Part shown: one piece after another, positions 9,675 through 16,261 of the stretch
How positions within the stretch are numbered: the stretch's first letter is position 1
How the letters are laid out: the number at the start of each line of letters is the position of its first letter
Source of the DNA: an uncultured Eubacteriaceae bacterium
Lineage (GTDB): Bacteria; Bacillota; Clostridia; Lachnospirales; Lachnospiraceae
Assembly: GCA_945938055.1 (NCBI GenBank)
Contig: CAMEUH010000007.1
Coordinates: 1-25,936 of the forward strand
Direction of reading: 5' to 3'
Length of the DNA: 25,936 nucleotides
Position numbers and translations under genes: made by a program
Notes under the pieces: model-generated
Told to the model about the DNA's origin: nothing
What the model saw: only the letters and a program-made list of their open reading frames with translations
Databases searched by the model: none

Positions 9675-12600
9675 CTATAGCGGCTTAAAAATTTCCTCTG
9701 CCATTAATTCTGACATGACATAGCTGCTCATCATTCGCTTCAGAGTCTGAACATCCTGAAGTTCAATACACGCCAGCATATCATTAATCATGTCATATCT
9801 TCCCTGTGCTACATCCGCCTGAATTGTCTGATTGCTTACACTTCCGCTTTCTGTCAGTTCCTCCTGATTATCCTTGTGCTCTGTAATATAGTACTGCATG
9901 GTATCTCCATAAAACAGTACAAAGTTCTTTACAAAGATTCCCTCAAAAGCATTTTCCATGTTCTCAACCATATATTCATTCCGTCCATCTTCACCTTCCA
10001 TGACGTAATGAATCAGCACCTTATGTTCCGGATTTGTCCGGTATTCCACAATTGTCTTATCCATTACCGTATGTGGAACCATAATGGTCTTTCCCAGCTT
10101 CTTGAAAAAAGCAAAAATTCGTCTTTTATCAATCATTTCATTCAGAATATTCTGCGCAATTTTCTTTTGTTCTTCTGTAAGTTCAATGGTATCAATATCA
10201 TCTGCATAATACTTTAAAAGTGCCAGTTTACACACGTCTATCGTGTCCACTTCTTCCATGATGCGATGTTCAATGACCCGGAACACATCCGGGCTTACTA
10301 CCATCTCTTTCACAAAAAAATTATAGGAATTACATGCAATGTATGCCTCCACCACACGTTCCCGTGCCCCATGGTTATAATAGCTTTCAAACACCTTTGC
10401 AAAAGAACTGGTATAAGAACGTACAAACATCATCTGATAAAGAATACGTTCCTCAAGTTCCGATGTATCAATGTCAAATGCCTGTGCAGCTTTCCAGAGC
10501 TCTACCATGTCTTTTGTGGCACAGTCATAGTACTTAACCAGATAGCAAAGAACTTCTTCATCATATTTGTGCTGCTTAAAGACCATCTCGCAGATGGAAA
10601 GAACCTCCTCATCCTTTTCCCCATCCACGCTGTCAATCAGGCTTGCACACATCCTGAGAAGGCGCTTTGGATTAATTCCCAATGCTCCTCTCTTACGGAT
10701 AATTTCCATGGCATTATCATACCTGCCATTCATGATATAGGTCTCTGTAACCTTAATTCTACTGGATTCATCCAGTTTTTCAATGTCCGGTGTAATATAC
10801 TCCTCATCAAAATTATCACCATCATAATCCTGATAATAATAATCTATGATTCTTCCCATAAACTCATTTCGGTAATACTCCGATACCCGCTTGTCCTGTA
10901 TGACACTTTTATAACAGCAAACCATGTCATAATCCGAATACCCATATTTCTTGCCGCTTTCACAAAAATACAGAGACATCCAGAGATTATCTTTCTGATA
11001 CTTAAATGCCAGCGGAATATACTTATCACCATCAAACACCTTCGAGCACTGATATAGATGTTCTCCCGTATAACGTCTGCCCTTACGGTCTCCCAGAACA
11101 ATTCCTGCTCCCTGGGTATAAATATTAATATATGCTTCCCCATTAATAATTGGTCTTGCCTGAATCTCTTCCGTCTCCTTATGCTTTACATACACCACGG
11201 AAAATTCCGGATTATCACAGGTAATGCGGTAACTGAACAGAATATTAGAAAGCATCTTACTGGTATCTGCATTAATCATGGATGGTTCCAGCATTTCCTT
11301 ATACAATCTTGCCAGATGGATATTAATATGTCCGCGGCTTACCTGATCCAGAACAAAACGTTCCATCTGATAACGATATGTATCAAACGTCTGCGGGTCA
11401 TCATACCGGTTATAATAGATATTAGCAAACAGATACGCTTTTAAATTATAATCCAGACTGCTGTTATAAGAAAAATACAATAACAGAAGCTTTGGAAGCG
11501 GTTCCATTGTCGTCTTGTCACAGTATGCCAGATAATTTTCATATAGATTCGTAATCCTTAAATCAGCCTCCACGGCCTCCTTGATCCAGTAAAATCCATT
11601 ATTTGGAAGCTTATCATTCTTTACCATCATTTTGTAAATGACAGCCAGTAATGTCTTATTATGACAACGTTCATAAAGTTTCACCATCAGATTCCAATAG
11701 GTCCTGGAATAAGTCTTTTTATTCTCAGAAATCTCGATAATATGAGACAAAAGCTTCTCTGACATCAGTCCCATTCTGCACGCAAAAAGAGCCGTCTGTA
11801 TCTCAAAATCATCAAATACCCTTAACAAAAGTGGTTGTTCCGCAAATACCAGAGCCGCTTCAAGATACATAAGTGGACTGGTACAGCCTTTATAGAACTG
11901 TTCCTTAATCCTCGCAATCTTAAGACTTCTGTTCTTCTCGTATTCATCATCCAGGTAAAACATTACCCACAGAATCCGCCAGTCATCATTTCCATCCTCA
12001 TACAAACGTTTTACTGCCCGCAGAGAATCTACGGCATATGGAGATTCCTGTTTGTGAAGGGAATTGACATAGAGATAATACGCATAAAGCGGAGCATTTT
12101 CCTCCGGATTTGCCATCACATACTCCCTGACATTATCAAGAAGCCACTTTGCCTCCTCGCGCTTTCTAACCGAAATCAAAAGCTGGGCATGAATCAGCTT
12201 ATAATATGGATCATCATTATTTATGGAACGAATTTTCTCAATTGCCGTAAGGGACTGCTTCGTCCACTGAGACAAATTAATCCTCTTTACCCGGAAACTC
12301 AGGTAAGAATCCACAAGGAACACCAGATTCCTGTGAATTTCCAGGGAATCCTCCCTATTTATGGAAGTCTCATCCGAAACCAACAGAATATCAAAGTTTA
12401 ATGTCTGAAAAGATGTTTCAAAGGTAATTCTTGCATAATTTTTACCGGCATGAAGCTTCTCCTTGTCAATAAAATAGCGAAGTTCATAACGGCTTCCTGC
12501 AAATTTATCTTCATCTATGTAGTCTGTCTCAGGACAAACACACGGATTGTCCGAAGATACCTTTATCTGGATGGAACCCCATGTATTCTTGGAAATCATG

Positions 12601-13265
12601 ACAGAATCCGTCATGGAAGCAGCCAGATTCTTATATTCCCTGTAGTTTTCAGCTATCGATAATTCAATCCTGTTCTTTTTGTGGATGCTGATTAAAAACT
12701 CCTCAACACAATGTTTTACATCTGTCTTAGGTCCAAGATACCTTGGCTTTTCTCCGTAAAGAAGAAGTTCATAACGGTTCTTTAATTCATAATCATCCTT
12801 GAGGAAAATTGTCTCAAAGCTGTCTGATACAAACAGCTTATATGCTTCCTCCGGCTCCGTCTGTACCAGATTCGTAAAATGGAAAAGATTTTTTAACGCC
12901 CCCATAGAAGAATCCACTGAGTTATCCACAACCTTAAACGAAAACGTAACATTTGACTCACCGCCATTACTGATAACAATGAATCTTCCTTCTATCTTTT
13001 CTCCCTTACCGATTCCTCTTGTATCAACCTTATACTTAACCACATTGTCCACACCGACAAATGTAGCCTTCTCCATGACAACTGCATGATTGGTTGATGA
13101 AACAATACCCTTAATAGCCTGTCCTGCCACCGATTTAATGCGCAGTTCACCACAATAGATACTGTTAATACCTATTGCTTCATCAATATTAACTTCCGAT
13201 AATTCTATCACCGGAGGCTCATATTCAAATACGCCTCTGGCAAGTCTGTTAATGGTATCTTTCAT
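9675..13265 (-). CDS. Giant beta-domain plus alpha-solenoid protein, DUF5717-type, unknown function
   Basis: This is about 1196 residues with no signal peptide or membrane segment, so it is cytoplasmic. The first ~330 residues form beta-rich domains. One has the Ig-like pattern GKGEKIEGRFIVISNGGES, a form I associate with beta domains found near Hsp70-like proteins. The remainder is a long series of helical pairs resembling degenerate TPR or solenoid repeats, with a further beta insert near the middle (around GAGIVLGDRKGRRYTGEHLY). I believe this is the family called DUF5717, from memory. An open frame extends to a TTG at 13277, but I prefer the ATG at 13265 because GGTGA sits 4 bases before it and the protein then begins MKDTINRLARGVFEYEPP. 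It is the first gene of its cluster and has its own promoter. The function is unknown. The size suggests a scaffold. Confidence 0.9.
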   Translation of the reverse strand: MKDTINRLARGVFEYEPPVIELSEVNIDEAIGINSIYCGELRIKSVAGQAIKGIVSSTNHAVVMEKATFVGVDNVVKYKVDTRGIGKGEKIEGRFIVISNGGESNVTFSFKVVDNSVDSSMGALKNLFHFTNLVQTEPEEAYKLFVSDSFETIFLKDDYELKNRYELLLYGEKPRYLGPKTDVKHCVEEFLISIHKKNRIELSIAENYREYKNLAASMTDSVMISKNTWGSIQIKVSSDNPCVCPETDYIDEDKFAGSRYELRYFIDKEKLHAGKNYARITFETSFQTLNFDILLVSDETSINREDSLEIHRNLVFLVDSYLSFRVKRINLSQWTKQSLTAIEKIRSINNDDPYYKLIHAQLLISVRKREEAKWLLDNVREYVMANPEENAPLYAYYLYVNSLHKQESPYAVDSLRAVKRLYEDGNDDWRILWVMFYLDDEYEKNRSLKIARIKEQFYKGCTSPLMYLEAALVFAEQPLLLRVFDDFEIQTALFACRMGLMSEKLLSHIIEISENKKTYSRTYWNLMVKLYERCHNKTLLAVIYKMMVKNDKLPNNGFYWIKEAVEADLRITNLYENYLAYCDKTTMEPLPKLLLLYFSYNSSLDYNLKAYLFANIYYNRYDDPQTFDTYRYQMERFVLDQVSRGHINIHLARLYKEMLEPSMINADTSKMLSNILFSYRITCDNPEFSVVYVKHKETEEIQARPIINGEAYINIYTQGAGIVLGDRKGRRYTGEHLYQCSKVFDGDKYIPLAFKYQKDNLWMSLYFCESGKKYGYSDYDMVCCYKSVIQDKRVSEYYRNEFMGRIIDYYYQDYDGDNFDEEYITPDIEKLDESSRIKVTETYIMNGRYDNAMEIIRKRGALGINPKRLLRMCASLIDSVDGEKDEEVLSICEMVFKQHKYDEEVLCYLVKYYDCATKDMVELWKAAQAFDIDTSELEERILYQMMFVRSYTSSFAKVFESYYNHGARERVVEAYIACNSYNFFVKEMVVSPDVFRVIEHRIMEEVDTIDVCKLALLKYYADDIDTIELTEEQKKIAQNILNEMIDKRRIFAFFKKLGKTIMVPHTVMDKTIVEYRTNPEHKVLIHYVMEGEDGRNEYMVENMENAFEGIFVKNFVLFYGDTMQYYITEHKDNQEELTESGSVSNQTIQADVAQGRYDMINDMLACIELQDVQTLKRMMSSYVMSELMAEEIFKPL

Positions 13266-13294
13266 TGTTTCACCCAAAAAATAATCTTCTTACT

Positions 13295-13324
13295 ATTCTA
13301 TCACGAACCGTCGTATTGGCTCAA
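13295..13324 (-). promoter_or_regulatory. SigA-type promoter of the 6370-13265 cluster
   Basis: On the minus strand there is TTGAGC (13319-13324), an 18-base spacer, then TAGAAT (13295-13300) preceded by TGa, which gives an extended -10. Transcription would start near 13288, about 23 bases before the ATG at 13265. The -35 lies just past the rarA stop codon, and no terminator separates the two, so readthrough from rarA may add to it. Confidence 0.7.
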
Positions 13325-13327
13325 GGT

Positions 13328-14644
13328 CTATTCTTTAATTTGCTTAAAATATTCTTTTATGATTCGTTCATGACCGATTTCCTCCGGTTCATAAAAATGC
13401 ATTCCGTCCAGCTCCTCCGGAAGATACTGCTGCTTTACATAATGATTCGGATAATCATGTGCATACAAATATCTGTCGCCATGTCCCAGTTTTGATGCCC
13501 CCTTGTAATGTGCATCCCGCAAATGTGCCGGAATCTGGTCAGACTTATGGGTTTCCACATACTCCATGGCTTTATTGATGGAAAGATACGAGGCATTACT
13601 TTTGGGTGCACAAGCCACATAATTCACAGCCTGTGCCAGAATAATTCTCGCCTCCGGCATTCCAATACGTTCAACAGCCATAGCTGCTGATGTCGCCACC
13701 ACCAATGCATTAGGGTCAGCATTTCCAACATCCTCGCTGGCACAAATCATGATTCTTCTTGCAATAAATTTAATATCCTCACCGGCATAAAGCATTCTTG
13801 CCAGATAATAGACTGCAGCATCCGGGTCTGAGCCTCTCATGCTTTTGATAAATGCAGAAACCGTATCATAATGATTGTCTCCATCCTTATCATATTTAAC
13901 AACACGTTTCTGAATACATTCCTGTGCCACTTCCAGCGTCAGGTGAATTTTTCCATCTTCACTCCGTTCTGTTGTGAGAACTCCCAGTTCAATTGCATTC
14001 AGGGCATTTCTTGCATCACCATTTGCCACATCTGCCAGAAAATCCGCTGCATCCTCATCAATCTCTGCCCGATAGCTTCCCATTCCCTTCTTTTCATCAT
14101 AAACAGCACGATATACTAATTCCTTAATATCTGCTTTTTCAAGTGCCTTTAATTCAAAAATACGTGACCTTGAGATTAATGCCCCATTCACCTCAAAATA
14201 TGGATTTTCTGTGGTTGCACCAATCATGACAATGGAACCATCTTCCACAAAAGGAAGAAGATAATCCTGCTGGCTCTTATTAAACCGATGGATTTCATCA
14301 ATAAAAAGGATGGTCTTTCTTCCATACATTCCCATGTTATTCTGAGCCTCGGCCACTACCTCTTCCATATCCTTTTTTCCGGCAACCGTGGCATTAATGG
14401 ATTTAAATTCCGCACTGGTTGTATTGGCAATAACTCTGGCGATCGTTGTCTTCCCCACTCCGGGAGGTCCATAAAAAATCAACGAGCCCAGTTTATCTGC
14501 CTTGATGGCACGATATAGTAATTTGTCCTTTCCCAAAATATGTTTTTGTCCCACAATCTCCTCCAGCGTTTCAGGTCTAAGCCTGGATGCCAGCGGAGAC
14601 TCCTTTTTCATGCTATTTTCCCGCGCATACTCAAATAAATCCAT
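13328..14644 (-). CDS. rarA: Replication-associated recombination protein A (AAA+ ATPase)
   Basis: RarA (MgsA) is an AAA+ clamp-loader-like ATPase acting at stalled replication forks. The sequence shows the typical opening PLASRLRPETLEEIVGQ, Walker A GPPGVGKTT, Walker B LFIDEIHRF, sensor 1 GATTENP, and the C-terminal region with DPDAAVYYLARML and the conserved end HYKGASKLGHGDRYLYAHDYP. With the ATG at 14644 the protein has about 438 residues, normal for the family. A TTG at 14665 extends the frame, but the ATG is better: GGAG (14652-14655) sits 7 bases upstream and the protein begins MDLFEYAREN. It follows the polysaccharide deacetylase gene by 38 bases and is probably cotranscribed with it. 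The link to envelope genes is likely only positional. Confidence 0.97.
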   Translation of the reverse strand: MDLFEYARENSMKKESPLASRLRPETLEEIVGQKHILGKDKLLYRAIKADKLGSLIFYGPPGVGKTTIARVIANTTSAEFKSINATVAGKKDMEEVVAEAQNNMGMYGRKTILFIDEIHRFNKSQQDYLLPFVEDGSIVMIGATTENPYFEVNGALISRSRIFELKALEKADIKELVYRAVYDEKKGMGSYRAEIDEDAADFLADVANGDARNALNAIELGVLTTERSEDGKIHLTLEVAQECIQKRVVKYDKDGDNHYDTVSAFIKSMRGSDPDAAVYYLARMLYAGEDIKFIARRIMICASEDVGNADPNALVVATSAAMAVERIGMPEARIILAQAVNYVACAPKSNASYLSINKAMEYVETHKSDQIPAHLRDAHYKGASKLGHGDRYLYAHDYPNHYVKQQYLPEELDGMHFYEPEEIGHERIIKEYFKQIKE

Positions 14645-14682
14645 TTTTTCACTCCGAAAATACAAAGTCTTTTTTTATTTTA

Positions 14683-15381
14683 TCATTCTATTAATAATTC
14701 ATCAACCGTAACAAAAATAAACCCTTGATTTTTTAGACGATCAACAATTTCCAGCGCAGCTGCCACAGAGGTGTCATAAATGTCATGCATCAGAATCACG
14801 TCACCGCTTTCCACCTCATTCACCACATATTCTACGATTCGATTCACATCCCGTGTATTCCAGTCACTGGTATCCACAGTCCACAATACCGGAGTCATGT
14901 CTATTTTTTCCTCCAGCGAAGCATTCCACGAGCCATACGGCGGCCGTATGTAAACCGGTCTTTCTCCTGTTATTTCTTCAATAATGCGGTTCGTCTTTTC
15001 CACTTCTTCCAATGCACATGCCACATTGACTGAGTCCAACTGAACATGGCTATACGAATGATTGCCAATCAGGTGACCATCTTCTTGCATTTTTTCAACA
15101 ACTTCTGTCCGTTCTTCAATTTTTTCTCCAAGAAGAAAAAAGGTTGCCCGCACATCGCGTTCTTCCAATCCCTCCAGAAGCCTCATCGTGGTCTTATAGC
15201 CGGGTCCGTCGTCAAATGTTAATGCCACAACCTTTTCATAGCAGGCCATGGCAGGCACACTCGCTTTCTGTGTTTTCTCTTCCCTTGAAAGCAGCACCAC
15301 TGTAACAACAAGTAGGATCGTTGTGAGAAAATATGGAAAACATTTTTCCAACGTATGTTTATTCCAATAAAAAATCTGCAT
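14683..15381 (-). CDS. Membrane-anchored polysaccharide deacetylase (NodB/CE4 family)
   Basis: This is a 232-residue protein with an N-terminal membrane anchor (about 15-32) and an extracellular NodB domain. All CE4 motifs are present: TFDDGPG (55-61) with the catalytic base and metal Asp, H-S-Y-S-H (108-112) with the two metal histidines, RPPYG (146-150), DTSDW (170-174) and LMHD (197-200). It is therefore expected to be an active metal-dependent N-deacetylase of cell-wall peptidoglycan or another N-acetylated glycan; the substrate cannot be told from sequence. The start ATG at 15381 has GGAG 5 bases before it. Unusually, this start codon lies in the 3' arm of a 12-bp hairpin followed by six T residues (see the regulatory entry), so expression may be attenuated. 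It lies between a small membrane protein gene and rarA. Confidence 0.95.
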   Translation of the reverse strand: MQIFYWNKHTLEKCFPYFLTTILLVVTVVLLSREEKTQKASVPAMACYEKVVALTFDDGPGYKTTMRLLEGLEERDVRATFFLLGEKIEERTEVVEKMQEDGHLIGNHSYSHVQLDSVNVACALEEVEKTNRIIEEITGERPVYIRPPYGSWNASLEEKIDMTPVLWTVDTSDWNTRDVNRIVEYVVNEVESGDVILMHDIYDTSVAAALEIVDRLKNQGFIFVTVDELLIE

Positions 15382-15420
15382 ATATTCTCCATCACAAGGA
15401 TTTATATAAATATATGCAGA
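15369..15420 (-). promoter_or_regulatory. Terminator-like hairpin over the deacetylase start codon
   Basis: A perfect 12-bp inverted repeat (TCTGCATATATT at 15375-15386 and its complement at 15409-15420) encloses a 22-base loop. On the minus strand the 3' arm contains the deacetylase ATG (15379-15381), the GGAG ribosome site lies in the loop against that arm, and six T residues follow (15369-15374). The structure could terminate transcripts of the upstream gene, block ribosome access, or both. The stem is AT-rich (3 GC pairs), so it is weak and possibly temperature-sensitive. Confidence 0.65.
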
Positions 15421-15453
15421 ATAAAGTCTCTTCTAGTATTACAGTTTTAAGGA

Positions 15454-15912
15454 TTAATCATCTGAAATATCAATTTCAAACTCATCCTCATCCGCTTCCT
15501 CCTGATAACGTTCATAATAAGAAAGACGTGTATTGTATTTTTTATAAAAAATATTTTTCGGTACAAAGCATACAATAAAAATAGCAATTCCCGCATAATG
15601 CGTATAATCGTCAAAAATACCTGCCATAATCACAAACCATAAGAGACCTGCCATTCCAACCATGTCAAGAACCGCATATTTATAATATGCCTTAATCTGT
15701 TTTTCTTTCTTTCTGCGAAAACGATCCGTAACTGCCGGTTCTATAAAATCCGTAAGAACCATGTATGCCATAACCCATGCAGCAAAAAACAGACGAAAAA
15801 TCCATTGTTTATGTAAATGAAGTACCGTGCAGACTATCACATATACGATTCCCGCCAGAATCATCAGAAGACCGATTACCGCACAAATATTTACCTTATT
15901 CTTTTTTGCCAT
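15454..15912 (-). CDS. Small four-helix membrane protein, unknown function
   Basis: I do not recognise the family. The 152-residue protein has four hydrophobic segments (about 8-30, 35-57, 78-101 and 106-122). A basic loop between helices 2 and 3 (FRRKKEKQIKAYYK) suggests that loop faces the cytoplasm. The C-terminal tail is strongly acidic (EEADEDEFEIDISDD) and would also be cytoplasmic. The start ATG at 15912 has AAGGAG 5 bases upstream. It has its own strong promoter, back to back with that of the DUF4250 gene, and a small hairpin at the predicted 5' end of its mRNA. The polysaccharide deacetylase gene lies 72 bases downstream. A joint envelope role is possible but not shown. Confidence 0.88.
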   Translation of the reverse strand: MAKKNKVNICAVIGLLMILAGIVYVIVCTVLHLHKQWIFRLFFAAWVMAYMVLTDFIEPAVTDRFRRKKEKQIKAYYKYAVLDMVGMAGLLWFVIMAGIFDDYTHYAGIAIFIVCFVPKNIFYKKYNTRLSYYERYQEEADEDEFEIDISDD

Positions 15913-15923
15913 GATTTCTCCTT

Positions 15924-15939
15924 CGTACTCCCCAGTACG
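15924..15939 (-). promoter_or_regulatory. Perfect 6-bp hairpin at predicted mRNA 5' end or operator
   Basis: CGTACT and AGTACG form a perfect inverted repeat around a 4-base loop (GGGG on the minus strand). It lies 5-20 bases past the -10 box of the leftward promoter, so it either covers the extreme 5' end of the transcript, where such hairpins protect mRNA, or is a repressor site at the start point. Confidence 0.5.
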
Positions 15940-15944
15940 CTATT

Positions 15945-15973
15945 ATTATAATATAATTGTCACAAAATGGCAA
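15945..15973 (-). promoter_or_regulatory. SigA-type promoter, leftward, for the 15454-15912 gene
   Basis: On the minus strand there is TTGCCA (15968-15973), a 17-base spacer, then a consensus TATAAT (15945-15950). The predicted start is near 15938, about 26 bases before the ATG. Its -35 is only 2 bases from the -35 of the opposing rightward promoter. Confidence 0.8.
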
Positions 15974-15975
15974 AC

Positions 15976-16004
15976 TTGACTTTGCTTTTTCATGGTGCTA
16001 TATT
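15976..16004 (+). promoter_or_regulatory. SigA-type promoter, rightward, for the DUF4250 gene
   Basis: TTGACT (15976-15981), a 17-base spacer, then TATATT (15999-16004). The predicted start is near 16011, about 40 bases before the ATG at 16051. Confidence 0.8.
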
Positions 16005-16050
16005 CATTTCAGCTTAAATCATCGTTTATAACAGAAAAGAGGTTATTCAA

Positions 16051-16227
16051 ATGTCTTTACCAAATGATCCTGCCATGCTGCTAAGTTATATAAATACTCA
16101 GCTGCGTGATTACTATTCTTCTTTAAACGAACTGGCACAAAGCCTGAATGTCAAGGAAGAGGATATTATAAAAAAACTGGCCATCATCGATTACTCGTAT
16201 GACAGCCAGCTCAACAAATTCATTTAA
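16051..16227 (+). CDS. DUF4250 small protein
   Basis: This 58-residue protein reads MSLPNDPAMLLSYINTQLRD then YYSSLNELAQSLNVKEEDI and ends IDYSYDSQLNKFI. It matches the pattern I know for DUF4250: PxDPxMLLSxxNTxLRDxYxSL near the start and AIDYxYDxxxNxF at the end. Members are about 55-65 residues long and widespread in Clostridia. The LNELAQSLNVKEEDIIKKL segment resembles a helix-turn-helix, so binding to nucleic acid is possible, but no function is known to me. The ribosome site AGAGG lies about 8 bases before the ATG and a good promoter precedes it. It is the only gene on the plus strand in this part of the window and converges on clpB, with 15 bases between the stop codons. Confidence 0.92.
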   Translation: MSLPNDPAMLLSYINTQLRDYYSSLNELAQSLNVKEEDIIKKLAIIDYSYDSQLNKFI

Positions 16228-16229
16228 GG

Positions 16230-16261
16230 AAAAGGCGGCAGTCTATTTTCGGACTGCTGTC
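16230..16261 (-). terminator. Rho-independent terminator of clpB, overlapping its stop codon
   Basis: A 10-bp stem (16234-16243 with 16252-16261, including three G-U pairs in one orientation) encloses an 8-base loop. On the minus strand it is followed by TTTTCC. The 5' arm is the last clpB codons and the TAG stop straddles the arm and loop. There is no U-run on the plus side, so it serves clpB better than the convergent DUF4250 gene. Confidence 0.7.

Noticed and set aside
10266..11057. A 263-codon plus-strand open frame
   Set aside because: It lies wholly antisense to the giant solenoid gene, has no ribosome site or promoter, and its composition (Ile, His, Cys rich) is typical of an antisense frame in this genome.
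11835..12401. A 188-codon plus-strand open frame
   Set aside because: It is also antisense to the giant solenoid gene and shows no start signals or recognisable family.
13275..13277. TTG as the start of the giant solenoid gene
   Set aside because: The ATG 12 bases further in has a GGTGA site at good spacing, and the TTG has none.
14663..14665. TTG as the rarA start
   Set aside because: The ATG at 14644 has GGAG at good spacing and gives the usual RarA N-terminus.
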